Assembly (NCBI RefSeq): GCF_014651935.1
Contig: NZ_BMXV01000002.1
Span: 620,001-684,000, forward strand
Direction: 5' to 3'
Origin: Marinobacter zhanjiangensis
Lineage (GTDB): Bacteria > Pseudomonadota > Gammaproteobacteria > Pseudomonadales > Oleiphilaceae
DNA length: 64,000 bases
This document shows, piece after piece, positions 49,102 through 58,624 of the stretch. Numbering within the stretch: position 1 is the first letter of the stretch; each line of letters begins with the position of its first letter. A model generated the notes under the pieces. The model was given only the letters and a program-made list of their open reading frames with translations. It ran no database searches and was not told where the DNA came from. The translations under genes and the position numbers were made by a program.

Positions 49102-49809
49102 ATGGCGAAGAGCAATAAACCCAGTAAATCAGAGGACAAGCGTCCTAACGTCGACAAGATCGTCAAAAAGGTCAACAAGGAGTTTGAAAAGACCTCCACC
49201 CAGATTGAAGGTCTGGTGGATGACGCCTTCAAGCAGCTTGACTCACTCCAGAACCAGATTCAGGAGCCTGTACGCAAGCTGATGAAGGAGATCGACGAAC
49301 TCCGGGAACGGGAAATGAAACGCTTCCACGACGAGCTCGACCGTCGTATGGAAGAGTTCCAGAAAATCCAGAGCCAGGTAATGGAGCGACTGGGGATTGC
49401 CCAGCGTGAAGCCAAACGGAGCCAGGAGTCGGTAACCAAGTCCATCGGCCAGGAAACCCGGGAAACGGCAAAGACAGCCAAGTCCTCGGGCAAAAAGGCG
49501 GCGAAAGCCGGCAAGAAAACTGCGTCCACCGCCAAAACCAATGCCAGCAAGGCTGCCACCGATGCCGGTGCCGGTGCCCGCAAGGCAGGCGCAACGGCCA
49601 AGGCAGCCGCCAAGGGTAATGACCTGTCCGATCTCACCAGAATCAAGGGTATCGGTCCGGTTACCGCGCGCAAACTGCAGGGTGCGGGTATTACCTCCAT
49701 TAACCAGATCGCCAATCCGACCGAAGCCGAGCAGGAGAAGCTGAACCAGCTCTCGAGTACCAAAGGCTTCCGGACCTGGCCCGACGAAGCGAAGAAACTG
49801 ATCGGATGA
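49102..49809 (+). CDS. Coiled-coil, lysine/alanine-rich helix-hairpin-helix protein
   Basis: A 235-residue protein. Residues about 1-120 are a long charged, phasin-like coiled coil (VKKVNKEFEKTSTQIEGLVD and EFQKIQSQVMERLGI). Residues about 125-170 are a Lys/Ala-rich, histone-H1-like linker (KSSGKKAAKAGKKTAS). The C-terminus is a helix-hairpin-helix DNA-binding motif (LTRIKGIGPVTARKLQGAGI). Its stop overlaps the selD-fusion ATG (ATGA), so both are translated together. Its job in a selenium operon is unknown; nucleic acid binding or granule association are both possible. Confidence 0.8.
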   Translation: MAKSNKPSKSEDKRPNVDKIVKKVNKEFEKTSTQIEGLVDDAFKQLDSLQNQIQEPVRKLMKEIDELREREMKRFHDELDRRMEEFQKIQSQVMERLGIAQREAKRSQESVTKSIGQETRETAKTAKSSGKKAAKAGKKTASTAKTNASKAATDAGAGARKAGATAKAAAKGNDLSDLTRIKGIGPVTARKLQGAGITSINQIANPTEAEQEKLNQLSSTKGFRTWPDEAKKLIG

Positions 49810-52079
49810 AGGAAACTGAACAGCCGGTACTGCGTGACATCGTATTGATTGGTGGTGGCCATAGCCACGTTGGAGTCCTCAAACGCTTTGCGATGAAGCC
49901 AGTGCCGGGTGTTCGCCTGACACTGATCTGTCGCGATACACACACACCCTACTCAGGCATGCTGCCCGGGTACGTGGCCGGCCACTACAGCTTTGATGAG
50001 TGTCATATCGACCTCAACAATCTGGCCGAATTCGCCGGGGCCCGTTTCTACCGGGACCAGGCCGTGGGTATCGACCGTGCCAGCCGTCGCGTAATCTGCC
50101 GTGGGCGCCCTGATGTGCCCTATGACCTGCTGTCCGTCAATATTGGCTCAACGCCACAGGTGACCGACGTGCCCGGCGCCAGTGATCATGCGGTGCCGGT
50201 CAAACCCATCAACGGTTTCAACCAGCGCTGGCTGGCGCTGCTTGAGCGCGCGGAGACCCACAGCGGCCCCATGGCCATTGGCGTGGTGGGTGCCGGTGCC
50301 GGTGGTGTCGAGCTCACTCTGGCGATGCAGCATCGCCTGCGCAACGAATACCGGGCCCGGGGCAAGGACCCGGACCAACTCTCCTTCCACCTGTTCGACC
50401 AGGCCAGCGAGTTGCTGCCGACGCATAATGAACGCGTCAGACAGGCGTTTTCCGACACCCTGAAAAAACGCAACGTACACATCCACCTGGGTAATGCCGT
50501 GACCGGCGTCGATGCAGGCCACCTGCGCACGAACAGTGGCCACAGTTTCGATCTGGACGAGGTGCTCTGGGTGACTCGGGCCGGTGGGCCCGAGTGGCTG
50601 CGCAACACCGGCCTTGCCCTGGACGATGGCGGGTTTATCCGTTGCCGGAACACCCTGCAGACGGAAACCGACGACGCCATTTTCGCCGCCGGCGATATTG
50701 CCAATGTGGTGGACCACCCACGGGAAAAGGCCGGTGTTTTTGCCGTACGCCAGGGGCCCCCGCTGGCCGATAACCTGCGCCGGGCCGCTGTCGGCAAGAC
50801 ACCGAAGTCCTTCACCCCGCAAAAGACCTGGCTGGCGCTGATCAGTACTGGCGACAAGTACGCTATCGCCTCCAAGGGTGATCGCTTTTTCATGCAGGGG
50901 CGCTCGGTCTGGCGCTGGAAGGACTGGATCGACCGCCGGTTCATGAAGAAGTTCAACGAGCTGCCGGCCATGGAAGAGTCCTCCGCCCTGCCCGACACCG
51001 CCGCCGCCCAGAACCCGGAAGAGGCGTCCCAGGCGATATCCGCGGTAGCCATGCGATGTGGCGGCTGTGGGGCGAAAGTGGGCAGCACGGTGCTGTCCCG
51101 GGCCCTTGGCGAACTTCGCCCTATCGAGCGGGACGACATTCTTGTCGGCCTGCATGCCCCGGACGACGCCGCCGTGCTTACCGTTCCGCCGGGCAAGGCC
51201 GTGGTGCATACGGTGGATTTCTTCCGCGCCTTTATTGACGACCCCTATATCTTCGGCAAGGTTGCGGCCAATCACAGCCTGGGCGATGTGTTCGCCATGG
51301 GTGCCGAGGCCCAGAGTGCCACGGCCGTGGCCACGGTGCCCTACGGTATCGAGTCCAAGGTGGAAGACGTGGTGTTCCAGATGATGACCGGCGCAGTGGA
51401 GGTGCTCAACGAGGCCGGCTGCGCGCTGGTCGGCGGCCATACCGGCGAAGGCCGTGAACTGGCGCTGGGCTTTGCGGTGAACGGCCTGATCGACCCGGAA
51501 CAGGTGATGAGCAAGGGCGGTCTCAAACCCGGCGACAAACTGATCCTGACCAAGGCCATCGGCACCGGCACCCTTTTCGCCGCCCATACCAGGCTTGCCG
51601 CCCGGGGACGCTGGATCGACACGGCCCTGGCGTCGATGATCCAGTCCAACCAGGAAGCCGCCCGCTGCCTGTTACGGTATGGTGCCAAGGCCTGCACGGA
51701 TGTCACCGGCTTTGGTCTTCTCGGTCACCTGGTGGAAATGACCCGGCCCTCGGAAGTGGATGCGACACTCGACCTTTCCGCCATTCCGGTCTTGCCCGGT
51801 GCCGAGGAAACCGCCGCCGCTGGTATTCTCAGCTCCCTGCAGCCAGCGAATATCCGGTTGCGCCGGGGTATACAGGATCAGGCCAGGTGGGTGGATCATC
51901 CCCGCTACCCGCTGATCTTCGACCCCCAGACCGCAGGTGGCCTGCTGGCCAGCGTACCGGCGGATCAGGCCGAAGCCTGTGTGGCGGAACTGCGATCCCT
52001 GGGTTACCCGCTGACGGCGGTTATTGGCGAAGTCACCGAACAGGGCGACGCCATCGAACCGATCACTCTGCGCGACTGA
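49806..52079 (+). CDS. selD: NDH-type flavoprotein fused to selenide, water dikinase (SelD)
   Basis: A 757-residue fusion. Residues about 1-380 are a pyridine-nucleotide-disulfide oxidoreductase of the NDH-2/SQR-like kind (LIGGGHSHVGVLKRFA; GVVGAGAGGVELTLAM; AIFAAGDIANV), the domain recorded as N-terminal to SelD in other bacteria. Residues about 410-757 are selenophosphate synthetase: MRCGGCGAKVGS holds the catalytic Cys421 and Lys424, and later GDVFAMGAEAQS, GCALVGGHTGEG, DVTGFGLLGHL and FDPQTAGGLLAS bind ATP/metals. The catalytic residue is Cys, not selenocysteine. It makes selenophosphate for selenoproteins, tRNA or selenosugars. It overlaps the convergent senB 3' end by 17 bases. Confidence 0.93.
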   Translation: MKETEQPVLRDIVLIGGGHSHVGVLKRFAMKPVPGVRLTLICRDTHTPYSGMLPGYVAGHYSFDECHIDLNNLAEFAGARFYRDQAVGIDRASRRVICRGRPDVPYDLLSVNIGSTPQVTDVPGASDHAVPVKPINGFNQRWLALLERAETHSGPMAIGVVGAGAGGVELTLAMQHRLRNEYRARGKDPDQLSFHLFDQASELLPTHNERVRQAFSDTLKKRNVHIHLGNAVTGVDAGHLRTNSGHSFDLDEVLWVTRAGGPEWLRNTGLALDDGGFIRCRNTLQTETDDAIFAAGDIANVVDHPREKAGVFAVRQGPPLADNLRRAAVGKTPKSFTPQKTWLALISTGDKYAIASKGDRFFMQGRSVWRWKDWIDRRFMKKFNELPAMEESSALPDTAAAQNPEEASQAISAVAMRCGGCGAKVGSTVLSRALGELRPIERDDILVGLHAPDDAAVLTVPPGKAVVHTVDFFRAFIDDPYIFGKVAANHSLGDVFAMGAEAQSATAVATVPYGIESKVEDVVFQMMTGAVEVLNEAGCALVGGHTGEGRELALGFAVNGLIDPEQVMSKGGLKPGDKLILTKAIGTGTLFAAHTRLAARGRWIDTALASMIQSNQEAARCLLRYGAKACTDVTGFGLLGHLVEMTRPSEVDATLDLSAIPVLPGAEETAAAGILSSLQPANIRLRRGIQDQARWVDHPRYPLIFDPQTAGGLLASVPADQAEACVAELRSLGYPLTAVIGEVTEQGDAIEPITLRD

Positions 52080-53046
52080 AGGTCAGCGCCCTGTCCAGGG
52101 CCTCCGCCAGGGAGGCCCTTTCCTTTTCCGGGGTAAAATCTGCGGCCAACTGATCCGTAATGGTCTTCAGACTGTCGAGCCATTGCGGATCATTTTCCGC
52201 CTGCTCCATCAAACTGGCCAGGACGGCCTCGTCACCCACCGGATAAGCCCCGGGGTAGTCCTGACCCAGCAGCCCCAGGTTGCCGGGAATGTCCGAGGCC
52301 AATACTGGCAGGCCGGCGCGGCAGGCTTCCGACACCACATTGGCGCCCCCTTCCATCACCGAACTGATCACCATGGCACGGCATTGCCCCATCAGCCGGG
52401 CGGTCTGTTCGCGAGGTATCTCGCCGCGCCAATGGTAACGGGGATTACGGGCCATCTCCTCACGGGCAGCCTGCTCCCACTGGGCATCGTGAGCCTTGCC
52501 GGCCTGCACCACCCGAATTCTGGAATCAGCCGGTACAAGCCTGACTGCGCGGGCTGCCCGCAGGGGGTCCTTTTCTTCCCGGAGGTGGCCGATCACACAG
52601 ATATCGAAGGCACCCGTTTCCTCCGGCTCATGGGCGGTATCCGGTTCCGGGGCGGACTGCAGTACCACGGTGATGCGTTCGCGCCAGTCCTCCGGTACCA
52701 CCTGCCAGGCCAGGTGATGCAGCACGATCAGCGCATCAGCATGCTGCATCGACAAGTGGGTCTGTTGCGGGTGACTGTACTGGTACCGATAGAGATCGGT
52801 GCCGGTCAGGGCAACGATCAATGGTTTGCGACCCTGATCGGCGCGCCAGCGTGCCACCGCCTGATGGCTGCGCCAGGCGTGCAGGGCAATCAGCATGTCA
52901 GCACCATCGGCCTCGGCGGGGTCATAGTCTGTGCTGACCGCGACCTGGTGCCCCAGATTTTCCAGCAAGCTGGCCCAACGCTCGGCGGTGGCGCGGTTGC
53001 CCGCAAGGGATCCCGGCGGGGCGGGCGTCAATAGCAGTAGTTTCAT
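52063..53046 (-). CDS. senB: SenB-type selenosugar synthase (TIGR04348 glycosyltransferase)
   Basis: A 327-residue GT-B glycosyltransferase. The start KLLLLTPAPPGSLAGNRATAERWASLLENLGH is the family's hallmark, and the C-terminal lobe has VIGHLREEKDPLRAARA and the nucleotide-sugar site VISSVMEGGANVVSEA. Described SenB enzymes join selenophosphate to a UDP-sugar, giving a selenosugar for selenoneine. Adjacency to selD and a putative selenate importer supports this role. The expected SenA (EgtB-like) partner is not in the window. It is convergent with selD and divergent from the transporter. No gene beyond these confirms selenoneine itself. Confidence 0.85.
   Translation of the reverse strand: MKLLLLTPAPPGSLAGNRATAERWASLLENLGHQVAVSTDYDPAEADGADMLIALHAWRSHQAVARWRADQGRKPLIVALTGTDLYRYQYSHPQQTHLSMQHADALIVLHHLAWQVVPEDWRERITVVLQSAPEPDTAHEPEETGAFDICVIGHLREEKDPLRAARAVRLVPADSRIRVVQAGKAHDAQWEQAAREEMARNPRYHWRGEIPREQTARLMGQCRAMVISSVMEGGANVVSEACRAGLPVLASDIPGNLGLLGQDYPGAYPVGDEAVLASLMEQAENDPQWLDSLKTITDQLAADFTPEKERASLAEALDRALTFSRAE
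52097..52127 (+). terminator. Intrinsic terminator of selD inside the senB 3' coding region
   Basis: A perfect nine-base stem (AGGGCCTCC at 52097-52105, GGAGGCCCT at 52111-52119) with a five-base loop is followed by TTCCTTTT. It is 18 bases after the selD stop and lies on the antisense strand of senB codons, so it must satisfy both coding and termination constraints. Confidence 0.8.
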
Positions 53047-53173
53047 TAAGTTGCTACCATTCAGAATGTGCGCTGTGATTACTACGGTGAGCCGATCCGC
53101 TCGGGCTGTCGTAGAGTAACATTACTGCAGGCACATCTGGTGCCCCAACCCTTTGCCTCAAGGAACGACTCCT

Positions 53174-54040
53174 ATGCTCAAAAAATTCATTGGCCTGGCT
53201 ACTCTAGCCGCCGCCATGCAGAGCTATGCCCTGTCGGCAGCGGCCGACACCTTCGTATTCACTGCCATCCCCGACCAGGACGAAACCCAGCTGGTGGAAC
53301 GCTTTGGTGCAGTCGAGGCGTACCTGGAAGAGCAGCTGGACGTGGATGTGCGGTATGTTCCGGTGAAATCCTACGCTGCCGCGGTTTCTGCCTTCCGCAA
53401 TAATCAGGTGCAACTGGCCTGGTTCGGCGGACTGTCCGGCGTTCAGGCCCGTCGCCTGGTGCCCGGCTCCGAAGCCATTGCCCAGGGCGCGGAAGATCCC
53501 GAATTCCAGAGTTACGTGATTGCCAATACCAGCACTGGCCTGGAACCCATGGACGAACTGTCCGACGATCTGCGGGACATGACCTTCACCTTCGGCTCCA
53601 AGGGTTCCACGTCCGGTCGCCTGATGCCGGAATTCTATCTACGCGAGGCCTATGGCGAGGCACCGGACGAGGTGTTTTCCCGGGTTGGCTTCAGTGGTAA
53701 CCACACCCGTACCGTTCGTCTGGTGGAAGCCGGCACCTATCAGCTCGGCGCAGTGAACTTCAAGGTCTGGGAATCCGGTGTCGAGGATGGCTCCATCGAT
53801 ACTGACAAGGTTCAGGTGATTTGGGAAACCCCCTATTATCCGGACTACCAGTGGACCATTCGCGGCGATGTGAACGAGCGCTTTGGTGAGGGTTTCAAGG
53901 AAAAGGTCACCCAGGCCCTGCTGAATATGGATGACCCGGACCTGCTCGAGCGTTTCCCCCGCTCCGGGTTCATTCCCGCGTCCAACGAGGACTACACCCC
54001 CATCGAGGAAACCGCCGAATCCCTGGGCCTGCTGAACTGA
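53174..54040 (+). CDS. Putative selenate ABC transporter substrate-binding protein (phosphonate-binding type)
   Basis: A 288-residue periplasmic binding protein with a signal peptide (LKKFIGLATLAAAMQSYALSAAA). The mature fold resembles PhnD: FTAIPDQDETQLVERFGAVEAYLEEQL, VQLAWFGGLSGVQAR, MTFTFGSKGSTSGRLMPEFYL and AGTYQLGAVNFKVWE. This subgroup is recognised as SelD-associated and annotated as putative selenate binding proteins. The ATG at 53174 has AAGGAA upstream and is preferred to a TTG 21 bases earlier. Its stop overlaps the ATPase start (TGATG). Specificity is inferred from context, not residues. Confidence 0.85.
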   Translation: MLKKFIGLATLAAAMQSYALSAAADTFVFTAIPDQDETQLVERFGAVEAYLEEQLDVDVRYVPVKSYAAAVSAFRNNQVQLAWFGGLSGVQARRLVPGSEAIAQGAEDPEFQSYVIANTSTGLEPMDELSDDLRDMTFTFGSKGSTSGRLMPEFYLREAYGEAPDEVFSRVGFSGNHTRTVRLVEAGTYQLGAVNFKVWESGVEDGSIDTDKVQVIWETPYYPDYQWTIRGDVNERFGEGFKEKVTQALLNMDDPDLLERFPRSGFIPASNEDYTPIEETAESLGLLN

Positions 54041-54696
54041 TGAGGGCACCGCTGGAACTGGATGGACTGTCAGGCTTCTTTGGCGGACAGCGGGTTCTGG
54101 GCCCGCTGTCACTCACCATTGCACCCGGCGAGAAGATCGCGCTGGTGGGCAAGAGTGGTGCCGGCAAGTCCACCCTGGTCCGGCTTATCCATGACCGGGT
54201 CGGCGACATGGCCGCGCTGGTGCCCCAGGAACTGGGTCTGGTCAACGCCCTGCCGGTGTTCCACAACGTGTTCATGGCCCGTCTGGATCAGCACAACACC
54301 CTGTACAACCTGGTCACTCTGCTGCGCCCCTTCCGGGCTGACCGTGACGCCATCACCGGTATCCTTGAACAGCTGGACATGGCAGACAAGCTCTGGAGCT
54401 CAGCCGCACGCCTGTCCGGTGGTCAGCGTCAGCGTACCGCCATCGCCCGGGCCCTGTTCCGGGAGGCGGATCTTCTGCTCGCCGACGAGCCGGTATCCGC
54501 CCTGGATGGCCCCCTGGCCCACGCGGTCATGGGGTTGCTCAGGGAACGATTCGACACCTTTGTGGTGGCCTTGCACGATGTGGAACTGGCGCTGACCTAC
54601 AGCACCCGGGTCGTGGGCATCCAGGGCGGGGAAATCGCCCTTGATGCTGCCAGCGACAGCCTGACCGCGGCGGACATCCGCCCCCTGTACGATTGA
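54040..54696 (+). CDS. ABC transporter ATP-binding protein (selenate/phosphonate type)
   Basis: A 218-residue ATPase of an importer. Walker A is GKSGAGKSTLVRLI, the Q loop follows in LVPQELGLVN, the signature is LSGGQRQRTAIARALF, Walker B LLLADEPVSALD, and the switch His is in VVALHDVELAL. The D-loop and length are normal for a PhnC-like subunit. It overlaps the binding-protein gene by one base and precedes the permease by about 10 bases, forming an SBP-ATPase-permease operon. Confidence 0.9.
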   Translation: MRAPLELDGLSGFFGGQRVLGPLSLTIAPGEKIALVGKSGAGKSTLVRLIHDRVGDMAALVPQELGLVNALPVFHNVFMARLDQHNTLYNLVTLLRPFRADRDAITGILEQLDMADKLWSSAARLSGGQRQRTAIARALFREADLLLADEPVSALDGPLAHAVMGLLRERFDTFVVALHDVELALTYSTRVVGIQGGEIALDAASDSLTAADIRPLYD

Positions 54697-54709
54697 CGGT
54701 GGTATTGTG

Positions 54710-56200
54710 ATGCGAGGTTGGGCCAGCCTGCCGCTCAGCCGTTCACGAACGGCCCGGACCAGTATCTTCTTCGTGGTGCTGGCATTGGTGTGCCTGGCCT
54801 TTTCGGACATTGCCGTCACCACGGCGAACCCCTGGCAGGACCTGATGCGGTTCTTCTGGGGCATAGTGACCCCGGATTTCTTCTCCAGTGCCGGGCTGGC
54901 CACCGCCGTGCTGCGCACCCTGGCGTTCGCCTTCGTGGGCGTTACCATTGGCAGTATTGCCGGTTTCCTGCTGGCGCTGGTGTACCGGTTCCGGATCGTA
55001 CGCACCTTCAGCGCCTTTATCCGGGCCATCCATGAGATTTTCTGGGCGCTGATCTTCCTGCAGTTTTTCGGTTTTCACCCGCTCACCGGGGTACTGGCCA
55101 TTGCCATCCCATACTCGGGTATTTTTGCCAAGGTGTACTCTGAAATCCTGGACGAGGTAGACCCGGAACCCCGCAACCTGCTGCATTCCCGCGTCGGTGC
55201 CCTGTCGGCTTTTGCCTACGCCCGGATTCCCGATTGCTGGGAGCAGCTGCGCACCTATACCTCCTACCGTCTTGAGTGCGGGTTTCGTTCCAGTGCCATC
55301 CTGGGATTCGTGGGGCTGCCGACCCTGGGCTTTTACCTGGAATCGGCGTTCTCCCAGGGGCATTATTCCGAGGCGGGCGCGGTACTTCTGTTGTTCTATG
55401 CGCTGATCGCCACCATTCCCCTGTGGGTCCGGCCGCGGATGCTGCCCTTTTACGTTTTGGCCGCTCCCTTCTTTCTGGGCGACGGGATGCCGATCGTCTG
55501 GGGCAATGTAAAACGATTCTTCACCGAAGACATTGTGCCCGCACCGCTACGCGAGGGTGCGACCGGGGAATCCTTCTGGCCGTGGCTTTCCGAATTGCTG
55601 GTTGACCAGGCCCTGCCGGGCATCTGGAACACCCTGCTGCTGACCCAGATGGCGCTGGTGGCAACCGGGGTTCTGGCCCTGCTGGCGTTCCCGTTGATTT
55701 CCCGCCACTTCGGCAACCGGCTGTCCCGCACAGGCGGGCATGTGCTGCTGGTGGTGGCACGCTCCACGCCGGAGTACATTCTGGCGTATATTCTGTTGCA
55801 GCTCTGGGGGCCGTCCATGCTGCCGGCGGTGGTGGCGCTGGCCCTGCACAATGGCGGCATTATCGGCCACCTGATCGGGCGTCAGTCCAGCTTTATTACC
55901 CTGCGGCCCGACGCCCCCCGGGGGATTACCCGCTATGGCTATGAACTGGTTCCCAGGGTATACCCGTCATTCCTGGCGTTCCTGTTCTACCGCTGGGAAA
56001 TCATCATGCGGGAGACCGCGATACTGGGGATTCTGGGTATCTATACCCTGGGTTTCTACGTCGACAGCGCCATACAGAACATCCAGTTCGACAAGGCCAT
56101 GATCCTGATTCTGGTGACCGCATTGCTCAATATCGGTATCGACATCCTGTCCCGGCGAATCCGCAAAAGGCTGGCCCTGCAGACCATGCCCACCTGCTAG
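54710..56200 (+). CDS. ABC transporter permease, tandem two-domain (selenate/phosphonate type)
   Basis: A 496-residue membrane protein made of two homologous PhnE-like permease halves (about 1-240 and 260-496). Each has six-ish helices; the coupling-helix (EAA-like) loops are around LHSRVGALSAFAYARIPDCWEQL in the first half and ITRYGYELVPRVYPSFLAF in the second. Typical systems use two separate copies, so this is a single-chain version. A GTG at 54707 directly before the ATG could also be the start. It completes the three-gene importer next to selD and senB. It is convergent with, and overlaps, the next gene by four bases. Confidence 0.85.
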   Translation: MRGWASLPLSRSRTARTSIFFVVLALVCLAFSDIAVTTANPWQDLMRFFWGIVTPDFFSSAGLATAVLRTLAFAFVGVTIGSIAGFLLALVYRFRIVRTFSAFIRAIHEIFWALIFLQFFGFHPLTGVLAIAIPYSGIFAKVYSEILDEVDPEPRNLLHSRVGALSAFAYARIPDCWEQLRTYTSYRLECGFRSSAILGFVGLPTLGFYLESAFSQGHYSEAGAVLLLFYALIATIPLWVRPRMLPFYVLAAPFFLGDGMPIVWGNVKRFFTEDIVPAPLREGATGESFWPWLSELLVDQALPGIWNTLLLTQMALVATGVLALLAFPLISRHFGNRLSRTGGHVLLVVARSTPEYILAYILLQLWGPSMLPAVVALALHNGGIIGHLIGRQSSFITLRPDAPRGITRYGYELVPRVYPSFLAFLFYRWEIIMRETAILGILGIYTLGFYVDSAIQNIQFDKAMILILVTALLNIGIDILSRRIRKRLALQTMPTC

Positions 56201-56652
56201 GCTCCAGTGTGGCGGAACACCAGCCGCACCGGCAGGGGGAGCGCTTCCGTGCCCACACGCAGGTTCACCCGCCAGACCATGTCGTCGCCGGTGGAACAGA
56301 ATGGCGGTACAAAGCGCGCCCGGAAATGGTCCTGATCATCCGTCTTCTCCATTCTCAGGGGGTATTCCCCCATGTACATGGATTCGCCGGTGAGTATTGC
56401 GATTACCGGGTCAGAGACGCCCGACAGGGTGAGGTCCATCTGTAACTCGTCGCCCTCCAGGGCAGCCATCGACACGCTTGCCTCCCCTGCCGGCGTCTGC
56501 CAGCGGCAGGTCTCCCGCAACGGATAGCATACCGCTGTCGCTGCCAGGTCCTCGCCCTGGCTACCCTGCCCCGTAGTCATCCAGCGATAACCCGGGACTG
56601 CTACAGCCACCAGTACGACCAGCACGGCAACAACCAAAAGAGTGCGTCTCAT
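56197..56652 (-). CDS. Membrane-anchored hypothetical protein
   Basis: A 151-residue protein: MRRTLLVVAVLVVLVAVAV is an N-terminal membrane helix or uncleaved signal, followed by a beta-rich periplasmic domain with two or three Cys (AVCYPLRETCRWQTP, PFCSTGDD), which may form a disulfide. No family is recognised. The ATG at 56652 is chosen; an open frame runs 80 codons upstream through a repeat and is unlikely to be coding. A tandem 11-base repeat lies immediately upstream. Its end overlaps the permease gene's end by four bases. Confidence 0.65.
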   Translation of the reverse strand: MRRTLLVVAVLVVLVAVAVPGYRWMTTGQGSQGEDLAATAVCYPLRETCRWQTPAGEASVSMAALEGDELQMDLTLSGVSDPVIAILTGESMYMGEYPLRMEKTDDQDHFRARFVPPFCSTGDDMVWRVNLRVGTEALPLPVRLVFRHTGA

Positions 56653-56673
56653 CTGCCTGTCCTGTCCCAATAA

Positions 56674-56717
56674 TTTTCCCGAACTTTTCCCGAACTTTTC
56701 CCGAACTTTACCCAAAC
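56674..56717. repeat. Tandem 11-base repeat (four copies) upstream of the 56652 gene
   Basis: The unit TTTTCCCGAAC occurs three times exactly (56674-56684, 56685-56695, 56696-56706) and once with two changes (56707-56717). The period is near one DNA helical turn, so copies face one side of the helix, which is typical of arrayed protein-binding sites. It lies just upstream of the minus-strand gene start and 180 bases from the divergent ABC exporter gene. Confidence 0.85.
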
Positions 56718-56895
56718 TCCGTGCCAGGAACGGGCACGCCCGGCGCATTATGCGCTTCCAGCCCCGGAACAATAAACCCGCCGGCTGATCGATCTGGTAG
56801 CAAGCAACCGTATAAGGGGGGATACGGGGTGCCCTGCGACCCCCTAACGTGCCAAAATACCCGACTTTTACCAACCTGCTGACGGAGTACCCGCT

Positions 56896-57819
<924 letters not shown>

Positions 57820-57850
57820 GCCTGCATCCGAGACAAACTGGAGAGAGTCT

Positions 57851-58612
57851 ATGAACCTGTATGGCGCCCTCGCCATCTACAAGTTTGAAATGTCCCGTAT
57901 GTGGCGAACCCTTATGCAGAGTGTCGCCTCGCCGGTGATCTCCACGTCCCTGTACTTCGTGGTGTTCGGCTCGGCTATCGGCTCCCGCATGGGAGATATC
58001 GACGGTATCAGCTACGGCGCCTACATCATCCCCGGGCTGATCATGCTGACACTTCTGATGCAGAGCATCTCCAACGCCAGTTTCGGCATCTATATGCCGC
58101 GGTTCTCCGGCACCATCTATGAAGTGCTGTCGGCGCCGGTGTCCTATGTGGAAGTGGTCATCGGCTATGTCGGGGCGGCCGCCACCAAGTCGGTCATCCT
58201 GGGGCTGATCATTCTGGCCACGGCCAGGCTGTTCGTTGACTACAGCGTGCTGCACCCGTTCTGGATGCTGTCTTTCCTGGTGCTGACCGCAGTCACCTTC
58301 AGCCTGTTCGGCTTCATTATCGGCATCTGGGCAGACGGCTTCGAAAAACTGCAGATTGTGCCGTTGATGATTGTCACCCCGCTGGTCTTTCTCGGTGGCA
58401 CCTTCTACTCCATCGACATGCTGCCGGAGATCTGGCAGACCATCACCCTGTTCAACCCGGTGGTCTACCTGATCTCCGGCTTCCGCTGGGCCTTCTACGG
58501 CGTATCAGATATACACGTGGGCATCAGTGTGGGCATGATTGTGTTGTTCCTTACCCTGTGTATGGTGCTGGTCAGCTGGATCTTCCGCACCGGTTACCGG
58601 CTCAAGCCCTGA
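57851..58612 (+). CDS. ABC-2 type permease (YadH-like)
   Basis: A 253-residue membrane protein with six helices of the ABC-2 family ([72 protein letters not shown]). The LGGTFYS-LP-W segment is conserved in YadH. The ATG at 57851 follows a GGAGAGAG site. It pairs with the ATPase just upstream to form an exporter whose cargo is unknown. Confidence 0.9.
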   Translation: MNLYGALAIYKFEMSRMWRTLMQSVASPVISTSLYFVVFGSAIGSRMGDIDGISYGAYIIPGLIMLTLLMQSISNASFGIYMPRFSGTIYEVLSAPVSYVEVVIGYVGAAATKSVILGLIILATARLFVDYSVLHPFWMLSFLVLTAVTFSLFGFIIGIWADGFEKLQIVPLMIVTPLVFLGGTFYSIDMLPEIWQTITLFNPVVYLISGFRWAFYGVSDIHVGISVGMIVLFLTLCMVLVSWIFRTGYRLKP

Positions 58613-58624
58613 GGACATCGATTG

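Noticed and set aside
50148..51587. 479-codon open frame antisense to the NDH-SelD gene
   Set aside because: Shadow frame of a well-supported fusion gene; composition is His/Gly-rich in the way of antisense translations.
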